NCBI GenBank assembly: GCA_015709575.1
Contig: CP054190.1
Coordinates: forward strand, 124,001 to 188,000
Length of the DNA: 64,000 nt
Reading direction: 5' to 3'
DNA from: Planctomycetia bacterium
Lineage (GTDB): Bacteria; Planctomycetota; Phycisphaerae; UBA1845; Fen-1342
Shown: positions 36,930 to 46,430 of the stretch, piece after piece
Layout of the letters: each line of letters begins with the position of its first letter
Position numbering within the stretch: position 1 is the first letter of the stretch
Program-made: the position numbers and the translations under genes
Notes under the pieces: generated by a model
What the model saw: only the letters and a program-made list of their open reading frames with translations
Databases searched by the model: none
What the model was told of the DNA's origin: nothing

Positions 36930-37064
36930 TTACACCCACACGTCCACGATCGAGAAGGCCAGCGCGATTGTCTCGATCACTTCCGTGGCGACGCACCCGC
37001 CCTGGGCGACGGTGCCGACGGCCGCGGCGCTGATCAGCAGCAGCCAGCGATTGCGGGTTGTCAT
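36930..37064 (-). CDS. 44-residue lipoprotein-like peptide
   Basis: An ATG at 37064 seven bases after GGGAG opens a 44-codon frame that stops at TAA (36930-36932), 10 nt before the EVE gene. The sequence is MTTRNRWLLLISAAAVGTVA followed by QGGC. This makes a short basic n-region, a hydrophobic core and a Cys in a lipobox-like position, then a small amphipathic mature tail. The downstream part (VATEVIETIALAFSIVDVWV) is likely membrane-facing. It fills exactly the gap between EVE and nuoI on the same strand, so it is probably translated. It resembles other very small lipoproteins in this genome type, and no function is known. Confidence 0.6.
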   Translation of the reverse strand: MTTRNRWLLLISAAAVGTVAQGGCVATEVIETIALAFSIVDVWV

Positions 37065-37121
37065 GGTCAACTCCCGATGGTTCGCGCGCCGGGCGACGTG
37101 CCCGGGGGGGGCGCGAATGGT

Positions 37122-37715
37122 TCAAAGCTTCGGATGAGCGGTCGGCAGACCGGCCGATCTGTCCTGTCCGCCGGTGAGGCCGTAGTCGGTGACGGCTGGG
37201 TTTTTGCGCGGCTTGGCGTCCTTCGTGCGATCGAAGACGTCCAGCAGCTTTTCCTTGTCGAAGATCATCTCTTCGCGGGTGCGGCCGACGATGTCGTAGT
37301 GCGGGGTCAGCTCGATTGCGTCGCAGGGGCAGGCTTCCTCGCACATGCCGCAGTAAATGCAGCGCAGCTCGTCGATGTCGAACTTGACCGGGTACTTCTC
37401 GCGGTCGGGCCAGGGCGATTCGCCCGCCTCGATATGGATGCAGTGCGCCGGGCAGGCCGTGCTGCACATGAAGCAGGCGACGCAGGCGATCCGGCCGTCG
37501 GGGTCCTTGTTCAGGCGATGCACGCCGCGGTAGTTCGAGACGCGCAATTCGCGCTTCTGCTCCGGATATTGCACCACCACGCGGTTTCGCCGCTTGATGT
37601 TGAACATGTGGCGCAGCGTCGTCCGGAAGCCGGAGAGGATCTGCGGGAGGTAGAGCCGTTCGACGGCGGTCAGCTCCGGCGGATGCAGGATCAGCAGGTC
37701 TTCGTCGCGAATCAT
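37122..37715 (-). CDS. nuoI: NADH-quinone oxidoreductase subunit I
   Basis: A 197-residue peripheral-arm subunit of complex I carrying two [4Fe-4S] clusters (N6a and N6b), which pass electrons toward quinone. Both ligand sets are complete: CVACFMCSTACP with its distal Cys, and CIYCGMCEEACP. The N-terminal helix (LPQILSGFRTTLRHMF) contacts the membrane arm. The long hydrophilic C-terminus (DKEKLLDVFDRTKDAKPRKNP) is typical. The gene follows nuoH by 51 nt. Confidence 0.95.
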   Translation of the reverse strand: MIRDEDLLILHPPELTAVERLYLPQILSGFRTTLRHMFNIKRRNRVVVQYPEQKRELRVSNYRGVHRLNKDPDGRIACVACFMCSTACPAHCIHIEAGESPWPDREKYPVKFDIDELRCIYCGMCEEACPCDAIELTPHYDIVGRTREEMIFDKEKLLDVFDRTKDAKPRKNPAVTDYGLTGGQDRSAGLPTAHPKL

Positions 37716-37766
37716 GCATTACATCCTATGCGGCCGCGCCGGGCGCGGCGCGGAGCGTTGTGCTGT

Positions 37767-39002
37767 TCAGGCGCGCGGGGCGGCCGACCGCCCGCCGCCG
37801 GGGGCCACCTGCACTGCCGGCATGTAGACCTGCCGGCCCGTGACCGGCGCCTTGGCCATTGCCGACACGATCACGGCCAGCACGAACACGGCGGCGTTGA
37901 CGGCCAGGTTCGCCGCCAGCAGCTTGTGCCAGCCCATGTAGACCAGCAGGCCGTTGCCGATGACCAGCCCCAATCCCATCGGCACCATGGACTTCCACGC
38001 TACGCGCATCAACTGGTCGTAGCGGAAGCGCGGAACGGTCCAGCGGATCAGCATGAACAGGCCGATGAACGCGGCGATCTTGGCCCAGAAGACGGTGAAT
38101 TTCAGCAGCGCTCCGAACAGCGTCGTGTCGGCCGGGTCGGTCAGCCCCCACACATGCCAGCCGCCAAAGAACACCGCCGTCATGATCGCGGCGCTGGTCA
38201 TCATGTGGGCGTATTCGCCCAGCGGGAACATCGCGAACTTCATCGAGCCGTACTCGACGTGAAAGCCGGCGATCAGCTCCTGCTCGCACTCGGCCAGGTC
38301 AAAGGGCGCCCGGTTGGCCTCCGCCAGCGACGCGATCAGCACCATGATGAACGCGATCGGCTGAAACGCCACCCACCACAGGCCGGTGGAGGCCTGCTCG
38401 GCCACCAGCACTTCCAGCCGCAGGCTCCCGCCGATCAGCAGCATCGCCAGCAGCGCCAGGCCGAGCGGCACCTCATAGCTAAGCATCTGCGCCGTGGCGC
38501 GCATGCCGCCGTAGAAAGCGTACTTGTTGTTACTCGACCAGCCCGCCAGCACGACGCCGTAGACCGCCAGCGACCCCACTGCGAGAACATACAAAAAGCC
38601 CACGTCGAGGCTGGCCGCCTGCGTGCTGACCGTCTGCCCCGGCTCCATCCACGGCCAGTGAATTTCGCCGGCCCATGGCACGATCACGAAGCCCAGCAGC
38701 GCGGTAATGAAGGCGATTGCCGGCGCGAGAATAAACGTCGGCCGATCCACGTGGCCGGGGGTGTAATCCTCCTTGAGGATGAACTTGATCCCGTCGGCCA
38801 GCGGCTGCAACAGTCCCCACGGGCCGACGCGGTTCGGCCCCTTGCGATCCTGGATGTAGCCCGAGAGCTTTCGTTCTGCGAGGATGCAGATCGCGCAGCC
38901 GTTGATCAGCGGCCCGAGCAGCACAATCGCCGCCATCAGGATCGAGAACGTGAACTGGTTCGCGAGAAACCAGCGACCGAAATCCATCAGCGCTTCGATC
39001 AT
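37767..39002 (-). CDS. nuoH: NADH-quinone oxidoreductase subunit H
   Basis: A 411-residue membrane subunit that forms much of the quinone chamber. About eight helices are predicted, with the conserved charged loop regions [21 protein letters not shown] (the E-R-K and PNRVG blocks) and [21 protein letters not shown], including the Glu/Asp residues involved in quinone and proton coupling. The C-terminus is longer than in E. coli and ends in an Ala/Gly/Pro-rich tail ([17 protein letters not shown]). Order nuoG-nuoH-nuoI fits complex I operons. Subunits A-F and J-N are not in the window. Confidence 0.96.
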   Translation of the reverse strand: MIEALMDFGRWFLANQFTFSILMAAIVLLGPLINGCAICILAERKLSGYIQDRKGPNRVGPWGLLQPLADGIKFILKEDYTPGHVDRPTFILAPAIAFITALLGFVIVPWAGEIHWPWMEPGQTVSTQAASLDVGFLYVLAVGSLAVYGVVLAGWSSNNKYAFYGGMRATAQMLSYEVPLGLALLAMLLIGGSLRLEVLVAEQASTGLWWVAFQPIAFIMVLIASLAEANRAPFDLAECEQELIAGFHVEYGSMKFAMFPLGEYAHMMTSAAIMTAVFFGGWHVWGLTDPADTTLFGALLKFTVFWAKIAAFIGLFMLIRWTVPRFRYDQLMRVAWKSMVPMGLGLVIGNGLLVYMGWHKLLAANLAVNAAVFVLAVIVSAMAKAPVTGRQVYMPAVQVAPGGGRSAAPRA

Positions 39003-39125
39003 GGGCCTGCCTGCTGCTCCTGGGGCGCTTGTATATCAGCGCCGCCGCGGCGATGCGGTCCGCCGCCGATCAACTACTTTTTCGGCTGTTTAGCGACAAT
39101 GCCCGCCAGCTTTCGCCAGCAGGCG

Positions 39126-40733
39126 CTAATGCGCGTGCGCCGGCTCCTTCGCCGGCACAAACGGCGAGCCGAATTCCGCCAGTTGAGCCGACATCTTCTC
39201 GCGAATTTTGCGGGCGCGGTACAACCCGCTCTCGCCGGCCAGCTCCGCGAAGAACTGTCCCTCGGTCTTGACGCCCTCCAGCGGCGGGATGGCCCGCTCG
39301 AAAGCCTGCACGAGTCCGTCGACATTGACGAAGCAGCCCTCGCGCTCGGCCCACGTGGATGCCGGCAGCACGATCGCGGCCGCGTCGGTCAGTGCCGAGG
39401 TGAACAGGTCGTGCATGACCAACAGGCCGACCCGGGCCAGCGCCGCGGCGGCGCTTGCGCTGACCCACGAGGCGGGATAGCCGCCCGTGACATATGCCGC
39501 CGAGAAGCGCCCCGCGCCGGCGGCGGAGATGAACTCGTCCCAGCGCATCTGCGGCCCGCCGGCGGCGGTGATGATTCGCTCGATTCCGCGCCGATTGGGG
39601 GCTTTTTCCGACAGGATGACGAACCCGGCGGGGAACTTTTGATCCTGACCGGTGACGGGCAGGTATCCGCCCACCAGGGTCGCCTGCGGCGCGATCTTGC
39701 GCATGAATTTCGCCAGCAGCCACGCCTCCTCGCAGGCCAGGTGCGGGCTGAGTACGACGGCCGTTCCTGTGCCGCGATCGGCCTTGGCGGCCGCGCCGAA
39801 GCGCTGCGTCAGCAAGGCAGGCAATTCTTCCCAGCGCAACTGGCGCTCGGCGCCGGGGTCGCGCAGCCGGGGCTGCGACAGCCGCTGGCGGTTGTGGACG
39901 TGGGTCCAGCCGAAGCGGCCTTCGTCGCACATCCACCAATGGTTGACCTTCTCGTTGAAGCGCGGACGGATGCGCTTGATCTGGCCGCTGGTCTCGGAAT
40001 AGTCGATGTGCGTGGTGCAGCCGCGGGCGCAGCCGGGGCAGACGCTGTCGCGCGAGCGCAGCTCCCAGACGCGCTGCTTGAAGAGGAAGCCTTTGTCCAA
40101 CAGCGCGCCGACGGGGCAGAGGTCCACGACGTTGCCTTGCAGCGGGTTGTCCAGCGGCTCGCCGGGGAAGACGTCGATCTCGGCCCGGTTGCCGCGGTCG
40201 ACGACGGCCAGTTGCGCGTCGCCGGAGACCTCGCGCGTGAAGCGGACGCAGCGGGTGCACATCACGCAGCGATCGGCGTAGAGCAGCGTGTTCGGGCCAA
40301 TGTCTTTCTTGGGGTTCTTGTGCTTTTCCTCGACCATGCGGCTGGTCGCGGGGCCGTAATCCTCGGTGTAGTCCTGCAGGTGGCACTCGCCGGCCTTGTC
40401 GCAGACGGGGCAGTCCAGCGGGTGGTTCAGCAGGTAGTACTCCATGACGTGCTGCTGATTGTTCCACACGCCTTCGGAGTTGAACCGCACCTCCATGCCG
40501 TCCTTGACCGGCGTCTGGCAGGAGGGGATGAGCTTTGGGCTCCAGACCGGCTCGCGCGTTTTTGGGTCAGGTGCTTTCATCTCCATCAGGCACAGCCGGC
40601 AACTGGCGACGATGGAGAGGCCGGGGTGATAGCAGTAATGCGGGATGTCCATGCCGGCTTCGAGGGCCGCCCGCAGAACGGGGATGCCCTCGCGGCATTG
40701 GATGGTTCGTCCGTCGATGATGATGCTGGGCAT
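39126..40733 (-). CDS. nuoG: NADH-quinone oxidoreductase subunit G (short form)
   Basis: A 535-residue version of NuoG, shorter than the 900-residue E. coli form, holding the N-terminal Fe-S part and a reduced molybdopterin-like domain. The [2Fe-2S] Cys set (CYHPGLSIVASCRLCLMEM with SCQTP), the His-Cys3 site (HPLDCPVCDKAGEC), the [4Fe-4S] pair (CVMCTRCVRF, later CPVGAL) and a CPGCARGC set resembling N7 are all visible. It transfers electrons inside the peripheral arm. ATG 40733 has a weak ribosome site, and a long hairpin lies about 30 nt upstream. It heads the G-H-I run in this window. Confidence 0.92.
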   Translation of the reverse strand: MPSIIIDGRTIQCREGIPVLRAALEAGMDIPHYCYHPGLSIVASCRLCLMEMKAPDPKTREPVWSPKLIPSCQTPVKDGMEVRFNSEGVWNNQQHVMEYYLLNHPLDCPVCDKAGECHLQDYTEDYGPATSRMVEEKHKNPKKDIGPNTLLYADRCVMCTRCVRFTREVSGDAQLAVVDRGNRAEIDVFPGEPLDNPLQGNVVDLCPVGALLDKGFLFKQRVWELRSRDSVCPGCARGCTTHIDYSETSGQIKRIRPRFNEKVNHWWMCDEGRFGWTHVHNRQRLSQPRLRDPGAERQLRWEELPALLTQRFGAAAKADRGTGTAVVLSPHLACEEAWLLAKFMRKIAPQATLVGGYLPVTGQDQKFPAGFVILSEKAPNRRGIERIITAAGGPQMRWDEFISAAGAGRFSAAYVTGGYPASWVSASAAAALARVGLLVMHDLFTSALTDAAAIVLPASTWAEREGCFVNVDGLVQAFERAIPPLEGVKTEGQFFAELAGESGLYRARKIREKMSAQLAEFGSPFVPAKEPAHAH

Positions 40734-40764
40734 AAGCGCTCACGAATGCCGGCGAATCGCCGCG

Positions 40765-40795
40765 GCCTGACACGGCTACCGGCCGTGGGTCAGGC
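40765..40795 (-). other. Long hairpin in the nuoG leader
   Basis: GCCTGACACGGC pairs with GCCGTG-GG-TCAGGC (12 paired bases, a two-base GG bulge, loop TACCG). It lies about 30 nt upstream of the nuoG start and is flanked on both sides by copies of TCGCCGCGGCC. As RNA from the minus strand it would fold in the 5' leader. It might regulate nuo expression or be a stray repeat; no test is possible from sequence alone. Confidence 0.35.
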
Positions 40796-41120
40796 TCATC
40801 GCCGCGGCCGGTTACGACACCGCCGGCGGTCCGGTGCGGCTATGCGCCGGTGCGCAGCGGGTGGGAGTGTAGCCGCGGGCGGGACGGGGTTCCACACCAG
40901 CGCGGCGTGCGTCCGTGGTCGGGCGGGCGGGTGGCGCGTGCGGTGGGATCGCTGTGCGCGGGAGCGTGGCGCAGGGGCGGTTGTGCGGCAGGACGGAGCG
41001 AGTCAGGTCGCCCGTCGGCATCGACCGCGGCGGCCGATTTGAGAAAGCTGCCGAACGAGGGCGATGTCGGTGGTGTGCCGACGAAGCGCGCGTTCGTCCC
41101 GAAGGGACGGCGGGCTGTAG

Positions 41121-41460
41121 CTGTAGCCACGGGTGGAGCGAGCGAGTCTGCGAGCGAGCGGAACCCGTGGATGCGGGATTATCCTCCTCCTTTCTTCCTG
41201 CCCCGAAAGGGCCCAGAAGGGGCGGCGGAGTGTAGCCACGGGTGGAGGTCGGCACAGGCGACCGGAACCCGTGGGCCCTGGTCGCGCAGCGCGGCCCGCC
41301 CCGGATGGGGGCGGAGGAAGGGTGCCGTGCGCGCGTGCACTGCGCGTCTCGACACCCGCGCTTCCTCTGCCCCTCCGGGGCAGGCCCCAAAGACGAATCC
41401 GCTTTCCACGGGTTCCGCTCCGTCCGCCTGCCGGCGGACTACGCTCCACCCGTGGCTACA
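41121..41460. repeat. Three copies of a CCACGGGT...ACCCGTGG palindromic element
   Basis: Two direct copies (41121-41170 and 41231-41274) and one inverted copy (41406-41460) share the layout TGTAGCCACGGGTGGAG, a variable 15-30 nt centre, and CGGAACCCGTGG. The 8-bp ends CCACGGGT and ACCCGTGG are exact inverted repeats in all three, so each can form a hairpin. The centre of the inverted copy holds its own palindrome (GTCCGCCGGCAGGCGGAC). They look like small mobile or recombinational repeats. The reading frames across them (for example SHGWS, EPV) are not coding. Confidence 0.7.
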
Positions 41461-41538
41461 TTCCTGCGCGCCTCCGGGGCGAAGGCTCGTACCTTCGACG
41501 CGAAGCTGCGCCTCTGCGGCCCGAAGTGTCGAACGGCA

Positions 41539-41823
41539 CTCTCCCACCGTCGCCGCCGCGACTTCGCTCCACGGCCCCGTTTCGCCGCGCGTGCTGAGCC
41601 GGCGCAGGGCGTAGTACGCCGTCTTACCGGCTTCGGCCGTCGAAAAGTCGGTTTGCAGCGTGCCGCGAGCTTCGCCGCCGTGGAACCTCGTCGCGCCCGC
41701 CGCCTCCTCCTCCGCCTGCTTCGCGACCTGCGCGGGATAGGTCAGCTTCCTCACCTCGATCGCGGCTTTCAGCGACCTGCGGGCCGCTTCCCTCGACTGC
41801 CGGGCCGCACCCCGCGACTTTGC
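41539..41823 (-). pseudogene. Decayed gene end with FN3-like C-terminus
   Basis: In one minus-strand frame from 41823 to 41539 a convincing protein end is readable: an Arg/Ala helix (AARQSREAARRSLKAAIEVR), KLTYPAQVAKQAEEEAAGAT, and a closing beta segment (KTAYYALRRLSTRGETGPWS, EVAAATVG). A closing GETGPWSEVAxAT segment is known from longer planctomycete proteins of unknown role. Upstream the similarity continues only after a frame change near 41830, and no start or ribosome site exists, so this is the remnant of a larger gene now embedded between repeat arrays. Confidence 0.55.
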
Positions 41824-41856
41824 CGGGCCGCTTCGGCACCGGCCTGCTGTGGCTAG

Positions 41857-42162
41857 CAGCCCGTTGATAAAGCTGCCGCGGCCCTAACAGCCCGGTGAAA
41901 AAGTCGCTTCGGGTCGATTTCGCCCCAGTGGTGGGGTCAAGCACGAGGCTTTTTCGGCGATCTGTGACTTCTTCAACAGGCTGCCAACAGTCCGTTGATA
42001 AAGTCGCCGCGGCTCTGAATAACCGCGTTTTCGACAGCGCCAGCGGGTTCGAAGATGCCCCGAACGGACTTTTTCAATGGACTGCCAGAAAGCCGCGTTT
42101 TCGACAGCGCCAGTGGGGCCGAGAATGCCGCGAGCGGGCTTCTTCAACGGACTACTGGGGCC
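41857..42162. repeat. MITE-like repeats and a ~70-bp tandem duplication
   Basis: Several versions of one short sequence occur in both orientations. Direct forms CAGCCCGTTGATAAAGCTGCC (41857), AACAGCCCGGTGAAAAAGTC (41886) and ACAGTCCGTTGATAAAGTCG (41987) alternate with inverted forms (TTCTTCAACAGGCTGCC near 41969, TTTTTCAATGGACTGCC near 42070, TTCTTCAACGGACTACTG near 42140). Within this block a unit of about 70 bp starting CCGCGTTTTCGACAGCGCCAG repeats in tandem at 42023 and 42093. The terminal-inverted layout resembles ends of insertion sequences or MITEs without a transposase. It lies immediately after the katG stop. Confidence 0.65.
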
Positions 42163-42180
42163 GCAGTCGCGTGCGAGCGG

Positions 42181-44574
<2,394 letters not shown>

Positions 44575-44602
44575 CTATTCCGGCGGCCGGTCGCGGTTTT
44601 CG

Positions 44603-44998
44603 CTATTTTGCTCGGCGGCGGCCGCGCAGGATTACCTGGTACTCACGAACGTCAAAACCGCGCAGCGCGGCGTGGCCGGAGACCCGGATCGCGTTCCAGG
44701 GGATGTCGTAGATCCGGCCGGTTTGCACGTCCACAAAGTGGTGATGGGCCTCGACGTGCGAGTCGAAGACGACGGTGCCCTCCTTGAGAATCTGCGTCCG
44801 GAGCAGCCCCTTCTTCACCAGCAGGTTGAGCGTGTTGTAGACGGTTGCGCGCGACACGGTCGGGCACTTTCGGCGGACGCGCTCCCACACGCGGTCGGCT
44901 GTGAGGTGCGCGCGCGCGGACAGGACGTGCTCGGCCACCGCGAGGCGTTGCGGCGTGGGTTGAATGCCGTGCCGGCGCATGAGGTTGAGCACGTCCAT
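44603..44998 (-). CDS. Fur/PerR-family regulator, likely of katG
   Basis: A 131-residue metal-dependent repressor. The winged helix is clear (LMRRHGIQPTPQRLAVAEHV and the recognition helix PTVSRATVYNTLNLLVKKGL), followed by the dimer domain with the His cluster VEAHHHFVDVQTG that corresponds to the regulatory metal site. The two CxxC pairs that hold structural zinc in most Fur and PerR proteins are absent. Position before katG, as in many peroxide-stress operons, suggests a PerR-like role. A 13-bp palindrome overlaps its own promoter. Confidence 0.82.
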   Translation of the reverse strand: MDVLNLMRRHGIQPTPQRLAVAEHVLSARAHLTADRVWERVRRKCPTVSRATVYNTLNLLVKKGLLRTQILKEGTVVFDSHVEAHHHFVDVQTGRIYDIPWNAIRVSGHAALRGFDVREYQVILRGRRRAK

Positions 44999-45005
44999 GG
45001 CGGAA

Positions 45006-45035
45006 TAGACTATGTCTAAAACACGACCGCGTCAA
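45006..45035 (-). promoter_or_regulatory. Promoter and palindromic operator of the Fur-like gene
   Basis: On the minus strand TTGACG (45030-45035) and TAGTCT (45007-45012) are spaced by 17 nt, with the start codon ATG (44998) only about ten bases further, so the message may have almost no leader. A perfect 13-bp palindrome, TAGACTATGTCTA (45006-45018), covers the -10 region and is a candidate operator for autoregulation. The site differs from the classical Fur and PerR boxes. Confidence 0.5.
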
Positions 45036-45295
45036 ACCGGCCCCAGCCACCGCTTGCGCCACCACCGCGGGATCGGTGCCGCGGGCGGGCCGGCGCCGAG
45101 CGGCGCATGCCCCGGTGTGCCGTGGTTTCCCTTGTCGTGTGGCGAGAGCGTTGCGCCGGCGCCGCACCGGGGCATTTTCCGGCCTGTCCTGGGAGAGCCG
45201 GCCGGTACCGCGAAATAAACACTCGCATGCCCCGAATCCCCCCAGGCGGATCATCGGCCCCGACCGCGCACGATCCGCCGACAAGGAGATGCTCC

Positions 45296-46324
45296 GTGAG
45301 ACGGAACTGGCTCGCAGGTGTCATGACGGCCGCGGTCTGCGCCGCCGTCGCCGCCCAGGATCGCAGCTATGACGTTGACGTCGGCAAGGCCAAGGCCGAC
45401 TGGGTCGAGGAATCACTCGAAGGCGTCGCCGACGAGCTCGGGTTGGACAAGCTCCAGCAGGAGCAGTTTGACCGCATCGTCGCCGACATCATGCCCCGCG
45501 CCAGGGCGCAGGGCGATCAGCTCAACGAAAAACTCCGCGAGCTGAGAGCCGTCCGCGGCGACCCCGCCCGCACCGCCGAACTCAACGAGGCCATGCACGA
45601 GCTGGGCAACCCCACCCCGTTCTTCGACGAGGCCGTCTCGGGCGTCGAGCCGCTGCTGCGGCCGGAGCAACTCGGGCGGCTCATTGCGGCCGTGGAGCGG
45701 GTCGAGGCGCAGGGGCGCGGCTGGGAATGGAATCAGCGCGTCATCGGCGCGCTGCCGCAGGCGCTGGAGCTGGCCGGCGAGTCGCGTGGCCGCTTTCATC
45801 AGCTCGTCGGAAAACACATGGGACAGGCCTGGTCCGCCAGCCGCTCGGCCATCGAGCCGCTGCTGGCCGAGATGCGCGCTGCCCGCGAGGCGGGCGACTT
45901 CGTGAAGGTTGCGGAGCTGCGGGCGAAGATCAACGCGCTGGAAATGGATCCTGAAAAAGTCACCGCCAACCTGATCGCCGAATTCCGCACACAGCTTGCG
46001 CCCGAGCAGGCCACGAAGCTGGACGAATGGCTGGCAACGCGCGGCGGCGAGGAGGGTGGAGCGGGTGCGGACGGCGCGGCGGGTGGTCGCGGCCCCGGCG
46101 CGGCGGCGCTCCTGCGAGCGGCGCGTCGCAGCGGGCTCTCGCCGGAGCAGCGTGCCGCCTTGCGTACCATCGAGCGCGAGACCGCAGGTGAGCGCCGCGC
46201 CGCGGGCCACGATGGGGCCAAGCGGGCAGCGGTTGCTGAATCGCTGCGCAAGCGGATTGACGCGCTGTTGACGCCGGAGCAGAAGCCGCGCTTCGAAGCC
46301 CATCTGTCAAGGTTGATGAAATAG
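45296..46324 (+). CDS. Secreted helical protein with LTPEQ repeats
   Basis: A 342-residue exported protein. The GTG at 45296 is seven bases after AAGGAG and starts a signal peptide (RRNWLAGVMTAAVCAAVAA). The mature part is nearly all helix, with repeated motifs of the LTPxQ type seen in CpxP/Spy-like periplasmic proteins (LLRPEQLGRL, LAPEQATKLDEWL, LSPEQRAALRTIE, LLTPEQKPRFEAHL). A Gly-rich hinge (GGEEGGAGADGAAGGRGPG) splits two halves. It is probably a periplasmic chaperone-like or metal-sensing protein, by analogy only; length exceeds Spy by a factor of two. Confidence 0.75.
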   Translation: MRRNWLAGVMTAAVCAAVAAQDRSYDVDVGKAKADWVEESLEGVADELGLDKLQQEQFDRIVADIMPRARAQGDQLNEKLRELRAVRGDPARTAELNEAMHELGNPTPFFDEAVSGVEPLLRPEQLGRLIAAVERVEAQGRGWEWNQRVIGALPQALELAGESRGRFHQLVGKHMGQAWSASRSAIEPLLAEMRAAREAGDFVKVAELRAKINALEMDPEKVTANLIAEFRTQLAPEQATKLDEWLATRGGEEGGAGADGAAGGRGPGAAALLRAARRSGLSPEQRAALRTIERETAGERRAAGHDGAKRAAVAESLRKRIDALLTPEQKPRFEAHLSRLMK

Positions 46325-46430
46325 GAACGGGTGGCGCCGCGGCGGTGCTTGTGGACGCGTTTCCGCAATGCCCCCGAAGCGACTTCGATCGCAGCGACAC
46401 CCCTGTCGCGGCGCCACGCCCGAGATGGTG

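Larger units (their letters stand above)
40734..41538. other. Gene-free stretch upstream of nuoG
   Basis: No gene with a ribosome site, plausible codon pattern and family resemblance was found here on either strand. The long open frames are consequences of high GC. The content is the nuoG leader with its hairpin (40765-40795), a degenerate copy of the repeat at 40868-40900, and three better-preserved CCACGGGT...ACCCGTGG elements described separately. The promoter of nuoG must lie in the left part but no clear -35/-10 pair is seen. Confidence 0.5.

Noticed and set aside
36897..41042. A 1381-codon open frame on the plus strand over the nuo genes
   Set aside because: It lies antisense to EVE, nuoI, nuoH and nuoG, which show complete family motifs. 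The translation is Arg/Gly/His-rich without domains, a usual shadow in high-GC DNA.
41179..41754. A 191-codon minus-strand ORF in the repeat region as a live gene
   Set aside because: Only its first ~70 residues look like protein. The rest runs through the palindromic repeats, and the frame breaks upstream, so it is treated as a remnant.
41121..42162. CRISPR array
   Set aside because: Repeats are few, differ in length and orientation, and have no regular spacers; no cas genes in the window.
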